Below are positions 37,844 through 46,576 of a stretch of 64,000 bases of DNA, one piece after another. Origin of the DNA: an uncultured Paenibacillaceae bacterium (GTDB lineage Bacteria > Bacillota > Bacilli > Paenibacillales > K13); NCBI GenBank assembly GCA_913056365.1, contig CAJXLT010000001.1, positions 1,054,001-1,118,000 of the forward strand. The letters are read 5' to 3'. Within the stretch, counting starts at the first letter, position 1; every line of letters begins with the position of its first letter. Under the pieces are notes generated by a model. The model was not told the origin of the DNA. It worked only from the letters and a program-made list of their open reading frames with translations, and ran no database searches. Both the position numbers and the translations under genes were made by a program.

Positions 37844-38293
37844 GTGTTTGTCCTCGATCAGGAAGTGAATGTCAAGCATTCGTCAGACCTTCGAAGATTC
37901 GACGGGATGTATCAGCTGTTGCCTGAACACAATCAATTCGAGACCGGAGCGCCTCCGCAATCCGGGACCTTCTCTATTAAGGAAACGTCAGAAGGACTGC
38001 TGACCTTCCGTGCGAACTGGGTCACGACCGATGGGCGCAAGCAACAGATGCTGTACAGTGTAAGACCGGACGGCAAGGAATATCCGAATGATAATCCTGT
38101 CATAGCAGATCGGATCATGACTACATTAGAAACCCCATACACAGTTGTAACCGTGAAGAAGAAGGCCGGACATACGATGAACCTCAGCCGAATCGTACTG
38201 TCCACCTGCGAGAACGAATTGCGTCTCATTCAATCCGGCTATACGTGGAATGGCAAAGCATTCACGAATATTGCCCTGTTTCATCGGAAGTAA
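37844..38293 (+). CDS. Hypothetical protein, 149 aa
   Basis: I do not recognise the family. The protein looks like a compact cytosolic beta-rich domain (GTFSIKETSEGLLTFRANW, then SRIVLSTCENELRL) without signal peptide or membrane segment. The GTG at 37844 has a perfect AGGAGG 7 nt upstream and was preferred over the longer reading from 37805. It has its own candidate promoter and a hairpin terminator, so it is a single-gene unit and one of few plus-strand genes. Confidence 0.75.
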   Translation: MFVLDQEVNVKHSSDLRRFDGMYQLLPEHNQFETGAPPQSGTFSIKETSEGLLTFRANWVTTDGRKQQMLYSVRPDGKEYPNDNPVIADRIMTTLETPYTVVTVKKKAGHTMNLSRIVLSTCENELRLIQSGYTWNGKAFTNIALFHRK

Positions 38294-38319
38294 ATACAGA
38301 TGACATAGAAATGAAACAA

Positions 38320-38352
38320 AAGGTTTGATCGCAGTCGATCAAGCCTCTTTTA
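38320..38352 (+). terminator. Terminator of the 37844 gene
   Basis: AGGTTTGATCG pairs with CGATCAAGCCT (one G-U pair) around a CAGT loop, followed by CTTTTA. Confidence 0.8.
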
Positions 38353-38431
38353 CGTGCAATTGTAAATCATACCCATGTTGAAGTTTCTATGAATTTACGA
38401 GGAAACCCTATTCAATTGTGACGAAAGTGTG

Positions 38432-38524
38432 TATAATAAACTCTTGTGAAAAACGGACCCGGCTGACCTGAGAGTGGGAAGCCATATACAAAACTATAAC
38501 TAGGATAGGAGAGAATCAAACTAC
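38432..38524 (+). promoter_or_regulatory. Promoter -10 box and possible structured leader of the SulP gene
   Basis: A perfect TATAAT lies at 38432-38437; the -35 is poor. In the leader, GGCT-GA-CC at about 38461 can pair with GG-GA-AGCC at about 38477, giving a short helix interrupted by 5'-GA/5'-GA, as in tandem sheared G-A or kink-turn motifs. Whether it is a real RNA element is unproven. Confidence 0.35.
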
Positions 38525-39979
38525 ATGATGCTGCACAAACTGAAGAACACTTGGCTGTTCAATACGCGCAATGACGTATTGGCGGGCATGACAGTCGCAC
38601 TTGCGTTAATTCCAGAGGCGATCGCGTTCTCTATCATCGCAGGCGTAGACCCGAAGGTTGGCTTGTACGCATCCTTCTGTATTGCTGTGCTGATCGCATT
38701 CGTCGGCGGACGCCCTGGTATGATCTCGGCGGCAACTGGCGCGATGGCGCTCCTCATGGTGACGTTGGTCGCTAATCATGGTATCGAATACTTGTTGGCT
38801 GCAACGGTACTCACAGGACTGATTCAGATTATACTAGGCATATTGAAGTTGGGAAGGTTCATTACGTTCATTCCACATTCCGTCATTATTGGCTTCGTCA
38901 ACGCACTGGCCATTCTTATTTTCTTAGCCCAGCTCCCCCATTTCATCGGAGAAGGCTGGATCATGTATGTGATGGTCGCGGTGACACTTGCCATTATATA
39001 TGGATTGCCTAAGTTAACCAAAGTAATTCCGTCCGCACTGGCAGCGATTATCATCATGACCGCTGTTGCCGTATTCTTCGGACTAAATACGAAGACCGTA
39101 GGTGATATGGGCGAGCTGCCTGCAGGACTGCCGTTCTTCCACATTGCAGACGTGCCATTCACTTGGGAAACACTGATGATCATTCTACCTTATGCCTTTC
39201 CGTTGGCTATTGTAGGTATACTAGAATCACTGTTGACCGCTACCATCGTAGATGAGACGACTGAGACGAAGAGTGATAAAAATCGAGAAATACGCGGACA
39301 AGGCATTGCAAATACGGTTACTGGATTTTTCGGTGGTATGGCTGGTTGCGCCATGATCGGGCAATCTGTCATCAATGTGAAATCAGGTGGACGCGGCAGA
39401 TTATCTGCATTAGTCGCAGGGGTGTTCCTACTCATTCTCATCTTGCTTCTTGATCGGGTCGTCGTCCAAATTCCGATGGCTGCCTTGGTCGGCGTCATGT
39501 TCATGGTATCGATTAGTACCTTCGACTGGCGTTCGATTGCGGAATTACGGAAAGTACCGATTACCGATTCACTTGTCATGATTATTACCGTAGCTGTTGT
39601 CGTCTATTCACATAACCTCGCGCTTGGTGTATTCGCTGGCGTCGTCATGAGCGCGTTGATCTTCGGATGGCGTATTTCCAAGCTGCGTGTACAGCATGAA
39701 CTTCACGCAGACGGGCATAAGCAATACACGGTAGCAGGACAGCTGTTCTTCGGTACGATGTCTCACTTCGTAGACATCTTCGACTATCGGGATGATCCCG
39801 ATCATGTCATCATTGATTTCAGTTCTATGCATGTGTGGGATCACTCAGCTGTGAATGCGATCGCCAAGGTGAACGCCAAGTACCAGCAGCTCGGCAAGAA
39901 AGTAACGATGACAGGACTCAATGCGGAGAGCCAGAAGCTAGTTCAGCGGATCGGCATCACCGCCACATCCGGACATTAA
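38525..39979 (+). CDS. SulP/SLC26-family anion transporter
   Basis: 484 aa. Start [10 protein letters not shown], then about ten to twelve membrane segments beginning at residue 20 ([19 protein letters not shown]) and a cytosolic STAS domain from about 390. SulP carriers move sulfate, bicarbonate or related anions with Na+ or H+; TGAMALL and [15 protein letters not shown] match the transport core. The substrate cannot be decided: no sulfate-assimilation or carbonic anhydrase gene is adjacent. Its own promoter and a strong terminator make it monocistronic. Confidence 0.92.
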   Translation: MMLHKLKNTWLFNTRNDVLAGMTVALALIPEAIAFSIIAGVDPKVGLYASFCIAVLIAFVGGRPGMISAATGAMALLMVTLVANHGIEYLLAATVLTGLIQIILGILKLGRFITFIPHSVIIGFVNALAILIFLAQLPHFIGEGWIMYVMVAVTLAIIYGLPKLTKVIPSALAAIIIMTAVAVFFGLNTKTVGDMGELPAGLPFFHIADVPFTWETLMIILPYAFPLAIVGILESLLTATIVDETTETKSDKNREIRGQGIANTVTGFFGGMAGCAMIGQSVINVKSGGRGRLSALVAGVFLLILILLLDRVVVQIPMAALVGVMFMVSISTFDWRSIAELRKVPITDSLVMIITVAVVVYSHNLALGVFAGVVMSALIFGWRISKLRVQHELHADGHKQYTVAGQLFFGTMSHFVDIFDYRDDPDHVIIDFSSMHVWDHSAVNAIAKVNAKYQQLGKKVTMTGLNAESQKLVQRIGITATSGH

Positions 39980-39983
39980 CGTG

Positions 39984-40020
39984 AAAGCCCTGACGATGTG
40001 CCATCGTCAGGGCTTTTATA
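39984..40020 (+). terminator. Terminator of the SulP gene
   Basis: A 15-bp perfect stem (AAAGCCCTGACGATG with its complement) closes over a TGC loop; the 3' arm ends GGGCTTTTATA. Confidence 0.93.
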
Positions 40021-40245
40021 CTGTCACGGTCTGCATTTCGCTATTGATTGCCCATCAACATTTCCCGGGCAAGCGCAAGATTCGATAGTCCTAACCTACG
40101 AATAGGTCGAAAGTTGGAGCTCACTGTCACAATGAACCGGACTATGCAGAGTTGTTGTCGACATTCTCTCTTGCTGCCTGTTGCTGTAACAGTCCGTCCT
40201 TCACAATGCGCAACTATAACATATATTGGTTCCTATGTGGGGGAA

Positions 40246-41238
40246 TTAAGCGTCATGCGCATCGATGATGCGATCTACCAATGCATTCCATTCATCATCA
40301 ATACCGCAGCGCTCTGGACTCGCTTCGAAATAATCGATCGTCTGCTTGATGCCTTGGGTGAATGGGACGGTTGCAACGAAATCCGGTACGAATTGTTTGA
40401 TCTTGCTGTTGTCGAACACAGCGCTTATTGCCTTGTCGCCAAGCAAGCCGCCCTCTTCTTCTGGTGCATACTTGATAATACCGGAGGATGCGACATGTGC
40501 CAAGATAGGCTCGACTCCAGCAGCGCGGCCGATCGCTTGATAGATCTGGTTCCAGTTCAGCACCTCATCAGAAGTAATATGGAACGCATGTCCGATCGCT
40601 TGTACGTGACCGAGCAAGCCGACGAAGCCCTTGGCGAAATCTGTGTTATGTGTCATCGTCCATAATGACGTACCGTCACCCGGCACTAATATCTTCTTCC
40701 CCTTGCGCATACGGTCAACCAAAGACCAAGGCTTCTGCCAGCTGTTGATAGAAGCAGGGATCATCGTATCGCCGTATGTAAAGGAAGGACGAACTATCGT
40801 AATCGGGAAGCCATCGTTGCGGTACGCCTCATTCAACAGCTCCTCACAAGCGATCTTGTCACGAGAATATTGCCAATGCGGATTATGCAGCGGTGTCGAT
40901 TCAGTAATGTGGTAATGCAAAGCAGGCTTCTGGTATGCGGAAGCAGAGCTGATGAAAATATATTGATTCGTTCTGCCTCGGAACAATTCAATATCTGCCT
41001 GCACATGCTCAGGAGTGAATGCGATCCAATCCACTACCACGTCAAACTTGTGTCCCTCAAGTGCCCGCTCTGCTGATGCGCGGTCACGTATATCGCCTTG
41101 GATCACCTTCGCCCCCTGTGGAGCGAATGCGCTTCGCTGACCGCGATTCAGCAAGTACAAGTCTATTCCCTTCTGCACCGCAAGTCTGGACACGGCCTCG
41201 CTAATCAATCCGGTTCCGCCAATAAATAGGACTTTCAT
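40246..41238 (-). CDS. NAD-dependent epimerase/dehydratase-like protein
   Basis: 330 aa extended SDR. Start MKVLFIGGTGLISEAV carries the GxxGxxS/G NAD motif; FISSASAYQ and VRPSFTYGD follow. The usual YxxxK is present as YSRDK, so catalysis is possible. It resembles the atypical SDR group with plant CSP41-like proteins; substrate unknown. ATG 41238 has GGGGTG 7 nt upstream. It converges with the SulP gene and diverges from the kinase gene. Confidence 0.85.
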   Translation of the reverse strand: MKVLFIGGTGLISEAVSRLAVQKGIDLYLLNRGQRSAFAPQGAKVIQGDIRDRASAERALEGHKFDVVVDWIAFTPEHVQADIELFRGRTNQYIFISSASAYQKPALHYHITESTPLHNPHWQYSRDKIACEELLNEAYRNDGFPITIVRPSFTYGDTMIPASINSWQKPWSLVDRMRKGKKILVPGDGTSLWTMTHNTDFAKGFVGLLGHVQAIGHAFHITSDEVLNWNQIYQAIGRAAGVEPILAHVASSGIIKYAPEEEGGLLGDKAISAVFDNSKIKQFVPDFVATVPFTQGIKQTIDYFEASPERCGIDDEWNALVDRIIDAHDA

Positions 41239-41443
41239 ATGCTTGCACCCCATTCTATGGAATATGGTATACTCTCCCCTACTATACCTGATTCCTATAC
41301 ACTCATGAAGATTATAGATGAAATCGCTTAAGAATTCACACCTTCATCTTGTGTATGGGAGTTCAGACTATTCAACATGACTTAGTTGCGCTATGATCAA
41401 TGCAAGGAATGACATTGTGATGAAACACAGAAACGAGGATATA

Positions 41444-42295
41444 ATGACTAGATCTGCATGGATGAATCGAAGCCTGTTCAACCGCATACGCATGCGCTGG
41501 TCGTTCCGACGCGGGAAAGCAGTCCGTCACCGTTATCAGATGCGGCGCCAGCTTGGTGTCGGCAGTTATGGGTATACTTACTTGTGCGAGGATTTGGACC
41601 ACAATCAGCCATGTGTCCTCAAGATATCTATGCCTGCCAGAAGAGGGGCCGATCGGGCTGCACATATTTATCGTCATGAGATACATTGTCTGTCTACATT
41701 GTCACATCCGCACATCCCGTCATTGATAGAGACGTTCACTTACAACGGGTATTTGTGCTGCACGATGAGCTATGTCCAAGGGGACACACTAGACGCATGC
41801 CTGTTCCGTGATAAGCGAGTCTTCTCTGAGCGAGAAGCACTGCAGCTTGTCGGCAAGCTGCTTGACGTCATAGGCTATCTTCACATTAGCGGATTCGTTC
41901 ATCGCGATATTAGCATTGCCAATGTCATGCTGACCGGCGATGCAGTGACCTTAATCGATTTCGGACTTGCTAGACCCATTCCAGCAGATGAATCAGAACG
42001 TCACCGGATAGAGGATATTGAAGATGATGACCCGACAGACAAGCGGCTTCGGCGTGCCTTGCATCCTTCAAGCGACTTCTATGCGCTCGGACATCTGCTG
42101 CTCTTTCTCTTCTACAGCAGCTATTCGGAGCAGTCTGCACAAGCAGAACACCCGGATCGCGGCTGGGAGGAGGAACTGGACATTCATATGGACACGAAAA
42201 AACTGCTCCGCCAGTTGTTCATGACAGAGCAGCCTTACTTATCGGCCGTACAGATTCAGCAGGATATAGCACGTGTTGTACAACTGCTGGATTGA
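41444..42295 (+). CDS. Small eukaryotic-type serine/threonine protein kinase
   Basis: 283 aa from the ATG behind GAGGATATA. Upstream ATGs at 41393 and 41420 are possible. Catalytic motifs are complete: Gly loop GVGSYG, Lys in CVLKIS, HRDISIANVM and IDFGLA. There is no membrane segment and no PASTA or other sensor domain, so it is a free cytosolic kinase, unlike PrkC. An acidic stretch (EDIEDDDPTDKR) lies in the activation region. No phosphatase or obvious target gene is adjacent. Confidence 0.87.
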   Translation: MTRSAWMNRSLFNRIRMRWSFRRGKAVRHRYQMRRQLGVGSYGYTYLCEDLDHNQPCVLKISMPARRGADRAAHIYRHEIHCLSTLSHPHIPSLIETFTYNGYLCCTMSYVQGDTLDACLFRDKRVFSEREALQLVGKLLDVIGYLHISGFVHRDISIANVMLTGDAVTLIDFGLARPIPADESERHRIEDIEDDDPTDKRLRRALHPSSDFYALGHLLLFLFYSSYSEQSAQAEHPDRGWEEELDIHMDTKKLLRQLFMTEQPYLSAVQIQQDIARVVQLLD

Positions 42296-42339
42296 GTACC
42301 ATGCACCATTATGGAATAGACTCGGATTAGCTAATCCTA

Positions 42340-42531
42340 TTAACTGCTGAAGAATGAGCTCGTATATTTACGCTTCTTATAATAGGAATGACCATATTTG
42401 TTGTGAGGACGATGTCCGTATCCCGAATGTCTCTTATAATCGCTGCTGCTGGCATACCGATGATACGGCTTGCTCCGGGAACGGTGCGACGAACTGCTGC
42501 CAAGCAACTTCTCCAAGATTCTTCTCAACAT
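42340..42531 (-). CDS. Small basic Ser/Tyr/His-rich protein, 63 aa
   Basis: The ATG has AAGGAGGT 7 nt upstream, so a real gene is likely. After an amphipathic start (MLRRILEKLLG), the protein is almost only Ser, Arg, Lys, His, Tyr and Gly (SRSKPYHRYASSSDYKRH, then GHSYYKKRKYTSSFFSS). It has low complexity, is strongly basic and has no known fold. I recognise no family; a spore, nucleic-acid or surface role is possible but unsupported. Confidence 0.6.
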   Translation of the reverse strand: MLRRILEKLLGSSSSHRSRSKPYHRYASSSDYKRHSGYGHRPHNKYGHSYYKKRKYTSSFFSS

Positions 42532-42587
42532 GGTGTGTACCTCCTTTTGTTCTTTTGTTAACTGTACGTGCTATCGACTGTTTGGTT

Positions 42588-43043
42588 TCAAGCTGTGTCT
42601 TCCTTATGGTCGAAGTATCGCAGCTTTCCATCCTCGATCGCTGCCTGCATGAAATTCTCTCCTTGAATCGGCGCGCCAGCCAAGCGACGAAGCATAGCCA
42701 GCTGTCCTACATGGGTCATCGCATCGCTAAGCGGACCTTGCAGCAACGTTCTGGCCTTCTGTTCTTCAAGTTCAACGTCTCTTAACTGTTGATCCAAGTG
42801 CTCCATTGTGCGGTAATAACGCTCAACCTCTGCCTCCCACGAATCCGCCTTGATCGATGCAGATTTGCCCGTCGCATAGGAGCAAGCGAAATCCATAAGA
42901 TCGGAAATATGAGCAAGAATCTGACGCGGTGTCTTCACCCCGTTCCCTGCCTCGAACTGTCCGTAGTCATATGGCGCACCCTGCAGGCACTTCCCACAGC
43001 GATATGCCAATACTGCTAAATAATGTTGGAAATTGTGATTCAT
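42588..43043 (-). CDS. DinB-like four-helix protein
   Basis: 151 aa, all-helical. TPRQILAHISDLMDFA and SDAMTHVGQLAMLRRLAGAP carry His residues at the positions where DinB/YfiT-type proteins bind a metal. The family includes thiol transferases and many damage- or stress-associated proteins of unknown role. ATG 43043 follows AAGGGG. It sits 22 nt after a small membrane protein gene, probably in one unit. Confidence 0.75.
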   Translation of the reverse strand: MNHNFQHYLAVLAYRCGKCLQGAPYDYGQFEAGNGVKTPRQILAHISDLMDFACSYATGKSASIKADSWEAEVERYYRTMEHLDQQLRDVELEEQKARTLLQGPLSDAMTHVGQLAMLRRLAGAPIQGENFMQAAIEDGKLRYFDHKEDTA

Positions 43044-43065
43044 GATTACTATTCCCCTTTCGTAG

Positions 43066-43338
43066 TTACTTGTCATCCTGATTTTCCTCAGTCAACGACA
43101 AGGATTGATCAATTTTTCGCTTTTCTAACTGGTATTCTTCCTTCGTGGTCATAGACACGCCCAGCTTCGCCTTGATCAGCAGCATATCATTGTGCATCGC
43201 TTTCGTCCGTTGGTGAATACTAAACAGCATTCCGAAAGCTAGAATCACTACGAAAGCAATTCCGATCGTCCATTCAAACAAGAAAGATGATACAAGTATG
43301 GTAATGATGAAAATAAATGCACCCATAAAAACAAGCAT
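43066..43338 (-). CDS. Small membrane protein, 90 aa
   Basis: The ATG at 43338 has AAGGAG 6 nt upstream. Two membrane segments (MGAFIFIITILVSSFLF and IGIAFVVILAFGMLFSI) are followed by a charged cytosolic tail with LEKRKIDQSLSLTEENQDD. Family not recognised. It lies between repeat array 3 (its upstream region) and a DinB-like gene. Confidence 0.7.
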   Translation of the reverse strand: MLVFMGAFIFIITILVSSFLFEWTIGIAFVVILAFGMLFSIHQRTKAMHNDMLLIKAKLGVSMTTKEEYQLEKRKIDQSLSLTEENQDDK

Positions 43339-43370
43339 ACGATTCTCCTTTCTGTAAAAATCTCGCAAGA

Positions 43371-43606
43371 ACTCCTGAGAATCTGTAGGCATTCATTGCT
43401 TGTATGAGCGGTCAGGTTGAAATTCCTGCGAATGTGCAGGCATTCATTGCTCAAAAGCGCGGGTTCGTTGAAATTGCTGCGAATGTGCATCTTTCCAAGC
43501 CTGAATTGGCCGAAAGCAGCTAGTTCGCCGGATGAAGCATGTATAATTGCAGCGATTGTGCTGATTTAGCGATATTTCGAATGAATGCCTGCATATTTGC
43601 ATTTAC
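43371..43606. repeat. Array 3: CCTGCGAATGTGCA repeats with 51-bp period
   Basis: Related units have CCTG/GCTG at 43374, 43425 and 43476 (spacings 51 and 51). Two weaker units follow at 43549 and 43588, the last 112 bp from the third (about 51 + 61). The first two units share ~30 bp including GGCATTCATTGCT. The core CCTGC-GAATGT-GCAGG at 43425 is an inverted repeat. It fills the gap between the membrane protein and the second DinB-like gene. Confidence 0.7.
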
Positions 43607-43651
43607 ATCCATCGCCGCTTCCCTGTCACGATTGACTCCACCAAGTGCCAA

Positions 43652-44110
43652 TCATTTGATTTGTCGCACGAATTGTATGAAGTCCGTATTCACAATCGGC
43701 AAGCCTGCAGCTGCCAAGGATGCAGTAATTTGTCCGCGATGATAGCTGCCATGGTTGGCCACATGAATCAATATATCGGATATGGCAGTTTCCGTTGTGC
43801 CCTTGCCCCTCTTGTATGCAATGATTCGAGTGAGATCTGTATCTGACAATGCACGAAGATAGGCATCGTACCCTTGCTTGTTCGCCGAGATCATCTGTTC
43901 ACATGCTGCCAGATCAAGCTCGGGCCACACATTCATCTTCGTACTGTCCTCGCCATTCAGCCGCACCAACCAGATCTGTTCCGCAGCTAAGATATGCGCG
44001 AACAATTGAAGGGAACGAGCTGGGACAGGCTGCAATCCTTTCAATAACCCTAACATTTCCGTATTAGCCCAGTGTACATGCTCATACATTCGATTCAACA
44101 GCTGACTCAT
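43652..44110 (-). CDS. DinB family protein
   Basis: 152 aa. MSQLLNRMYEHVHWANTEML, LFAHILAAEQIWLVRL and VANHGSYHRGQI carry the three His residues of the DinB metal site (positions about 16, 44 and 127). Predicted helical metal-binding enzyme of unknown reaction. ATG 44110 has AAGGAG upstream. It ends at repeat array 3. Confidence 0.85.
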   Translation of the reverse strand: MSQLLNRMYEHVHWANTEMLGLLKGLQPVPARSLQLFAHILAAEQIWLVRLNGEDSTKMNVWPELDLAACEQMISANKQGYDAYLRALSDTDLTRIIAYKRGKGTTETAISDILIHVANHGSYHRGQITASLAAAGLPIVNTDFIQFVRQIK

Positions 44111-44160
44111 TGCGATCACTCTCCTTGACTTTTTCTAATAGGAATCTGTCACTTCCATCG

Positions 44161-44670
44161 TTATCCGCTATCTTCTATGTATGCAACACCGCCTCGAATG
44201 TCAATTTGAAGTCCAAGGCTGTCTACTCGTACGAATGCCATATCCCCATGTTCGAATAAGGATACTTGTGGATAATAGGCGTCTGCACATTCCAGTTCGA
44301 TCGGTTCCCGATTCGGCAGCTCGAACCGGTAACGAGTGCCGGTCTGGCTGAGATACTTATAGAACGCCAATGCCCGAACATACGTATACCCATCCAACTG
44401 CACGTGCGGATATACAGTCTTCTCCCACGGGTGAACCTCAAACTGCGAGGACATCATCGGATACTTGCGGGTATGCTTGATCAACGTCTCTACTTGGCTC
44501 TGTGTGAGTGGCAGACCGAGCAGCTTATGATGAATTCCACGAATTATGACGAGTATGCGCTGCAATATGATAATGATGACTCCACCGCTCAAGCCAGCTA
44601 CCCAGCCTAATGGTAATTCCGACGAAAGTCCGATCACGATCACGATAACACCGATAATGACATAGATCAT
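44161..44670 (-). CDS. Membrane protein, 169 aa, unknown family
   Basis: Two adjacent hydrophobic segments at the N-terminus (IYVIIGVIVIVIGLSSELPLGWVAG and GVIIIILQRILVII) are followed by a soluble ~120-residue part with KYPMMSSQFEVHPWEKTVYPHV and RYRFELPNREPIELEC. The family is not recognised. Its ATG overlaps the stop of the gene before it (ATGA), so the pair is co-translated. Confidence 0.7.
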   Translation of the reverse strand: MIYVIIGVIVIVIGLSSELPLGWVAGLSGGVIIIILQRILVIIRGIHHKLLGLPLTQSQVETLIKHTRKYPMMSSQFEVHPWEKTVYPHVQLDGYTYVRALAFYKYLSQTGTRYRFELPNREPIELECADAYYPQVSLFEHGDMAFVRVDSLGLQIDIRGGVAYIEDSG

Positions 44671-45005
44671 TGTGCTAGTGCCTCCCCTCCTTCAATCTTC
44701 ACTTCAGCTTCAAGCGCTTTCTGTGACAGCAAGCGTCGAAATGCTTCCCGTTCCGCAAGATTCAAGTCCAACTGTCTCATATATTGCTTATCCAGCAATT
44801 GTGTGCGAATTGCATCATCCTGTTCGATCACTTGCCTGTAAGCTTCCTCGCGATACAGATGCTCGAACCATTCATAATGACGAATCCATCTCTTCACCGC
44901 ACGATTCTTCTTCCGCTCGATTCTCTTCTGCTCCAATCGTTCTGCACCCTCATTCAAGAACAGTTCGCCGAATATATTAATTATGAAGTCAATTAGAATG
45001 CCCAT
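44667..45005 (-). CDS. Hypothetical protein, 112 aa, charged helical
   Basis: A short hydrophobic start (MGILIDFIINIFGELFL) is followed by highly charged helices (RLEQKRIERKKNRAVKRW, LAEREAFRRLLSQKALEAE). GGAAGG precedes the ATG. Possibly membrane-associated through its first helix. Family not recognised; translationally coupled to the 44161 membrane protein. Confidence 0.7.
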   Translation of the reverse strand: MGILIDFIINIFGELFLNEGAERLEQKRIERKKNRAVKRWIRHYEWFEHLYREEAYRQVIEQDDAIRTQLLDKQYMRQLDLNLAEREAFRRLLSQKALEAEVKIEGGEALAQ

Positions 45006-45054
45006 GTTGCCTGCCTTCCTTCTATTGTTGTATGTATGACCTGTGACAATCTGC

Positions 45055-45864
45055 TCATAAGTCCGACAGCGTAATCGGGTATTTCACTTCTGCATGATTC
45101 TGAATCAATCGTTCTTCGTTCACCGTATTCCCCGTTCGCTTGTCGACCGTCTTCCTCCATATTTCATTGGAACGATAATAGGTCCCATCAGCTTGTGAGA
45201 AGCGATGGTTGCGTTCCTCAAGATGATACGCCAGCGGCAAGTCTTCATCACAGAGAATCGCCCCTTTCAGATGTTCATCCGTCAGCCAAGTATGAAGCTG
45301 GAAGGTAGCGTCTGTCCGATTGACGAACCGCAGATCTATATAGTTATAGAAGACGCTCGCTCCGCTGCCGAATGGCAGCACACGACGCTCATCTGGGAAG
45401 GCGTCGAAGCTGTGGTGATGCCGTTCTACCACATCAAGCGGGGAATGCATCGCCATCCAGAACAATAAGTTCGCAAGCTGGCACAACCCACCGCCAACTC
45501 CCGTCCCAACTTCACCATGCGAGAGAAGCAATCCTTCTACATAGCCCTTGCGGGCAGTCGTCCTCCCGATCGCTTGCCAGAAGGAAAAGGTTTCCCCAGG
45601 ACGTATGAGCAGCCCGTCTATCTTCGCTGTACTCAGTTGGAGATTCACAATCTTGTTCTCTTGTAATTGCGGATCTGTATCTCCTAGCTTTCTTCTGAGT
45701 AGCGACTGATGACGCTTCACCGGATAAGCCAATGCATCATCGTTACGTAGGCGGGCGAACCGAACACGTGGATGACAGTTTTGCAAGCGACGTATTCCTC
45801 TAAGCTGTATCACACGGATGTTATACAGGATAGGGTTATTTCTTATGAGCTTACGAAGATTCAC
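45055..45864 (-). CDS. VanW family protein
   Basis: 269 aa. The VanW core is present: RPGETFSFWQAIGRTTARKGY and GTGVGGGLCQLANLLFWMA, with HHHSFD. VanW occurs beside some vancomycin-resistance genes but has no established enzyme activity, and most homologues are unrelated to resistance; no vanHAX-type genes are near. Start is GTG at 45864 with AAGGGA upstream. It follows the HAD gene by 14 bp. Confidence 0.85.
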   Translation of the reverse strand: MNLRKLIRNNPILYNIRVIQLRGIRRLQNCHPRVRFARLRNDDALAYPVKRHQSLLRRKLGDTDPQLQENKIVNLQLSTAKIDGLLIRPGETFSFWQAIGRTTARKGYVEGLLLSHGEVGTGVGGGLCQLANLLFWMAMHSPLDVVERHHHSFDAFPDERRVLPFGSGASVFYNYIDLRFVNRTDATFQLHTWLTDEHLKGAILCDEDLPLAYHLEERNHRFSQADGTYYRSNEIWRKTVDKRTGNTVNEERLIQNHAEVKYPITLSDL

Positions 45865-45878
45865 GCAATCCCTTCTTT

Positions 45879-46535
45879 CTATTCCACTTGGATATACGGA
45901 ATGATGTCATGGAGATGCGCAACATTCGCAATAGGTCGTACTCCATGATGCTGCATCCATTCCTCGTCCCCTTGGTAAGCGATAAAAGGAATATCGGCAT
46001 GGGCAGAAGCGACACCATCGATCCATGAATCGCCTACAGACATCCAGCAGCTTGCCGGAATCTCAGGAAATTGCTCCAGAACTGTCATATAGCCAGATGG
46101 AGACGGCTTCAGTTGCTGCATCTGCTCCCTACCCACAACGAGATTGAACACATGCCAGATGCCATGCTCCTGCAACACTTGCTTAGCAGCCTCTAGAGAA
46201 TTATTGGTTACTAGCGCCAGCCGGTATTGTCCTTCAAGCTCTGTAAGCAAGGAATAAGCCCCTTGTTCAAGCTTAGCTCCGCGCATGCCCAATCGTTCAT
46301 ACTTGCTCGGAATCGCCCATAGTGCTTGGATCTGCTCCGTATTCATGGTACCTGCGTCGATAGCTGCTTGAATCAAGGTGGACGTCGTATGGTCTTCCAA
46401 CGCAAGTTCAGATGGGATGAAGCCGTGTTCAGATAAGTAGGCGTATGTTTCCTTGCGCATTCCCTTGAAGTCAATGTGCAAGCGAAGCAACGTATTGTCC
46501 ATATCGAATACAACTCCTTGAACTCGGCGGTTCAT
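45879..46535 (-). CDS. HAD-superfamily hydrolase
   Basis: 218 aa. Motif I VFDMDNTLL with both Asp residues, motif II VTNNS, and motif IV VGDSWIDG. A helical cap lies at about 15-80. Probably a cytosolic phosphatase of the phosphoglycolate-phosphatase or PpaX-like group; substrate unknown. GGAGGTGAG precedes the ATG. VanW follows closely in the same direction. Confidence 0.88.
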   Translation of the reverse strand: MNRRVQGVVFDMDNTLLRLHIDFKGMRKETYAYLSEHGFIPSELALEDHTTSTLIQAAIDAGTMNTEQIQALWAIPSKYERLGMRGAKLEQGAYSLLTELEGQYRLALVTNNSLEAAKQVLQEHGIWHVFNLVVGREQMQQLKPSPSGYMTVLEQFPEIPASCWMSVGDSWIDGVASAHADIPFIAYQGDEEWMQHHGVRPIANVAHLHDIIPYIQVE

Positions 46536-46576
46536 AGGTGCTCACCTCCATGAAGTTTATTCGAGCAATGTGCTGC

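Noticed and set aside
45055-45864. Vancomycin-type resistance locus
   Set aside because: VanW alone is common and not sufficient; no ligase, dehydrogenase or dipeptidase genes are present.
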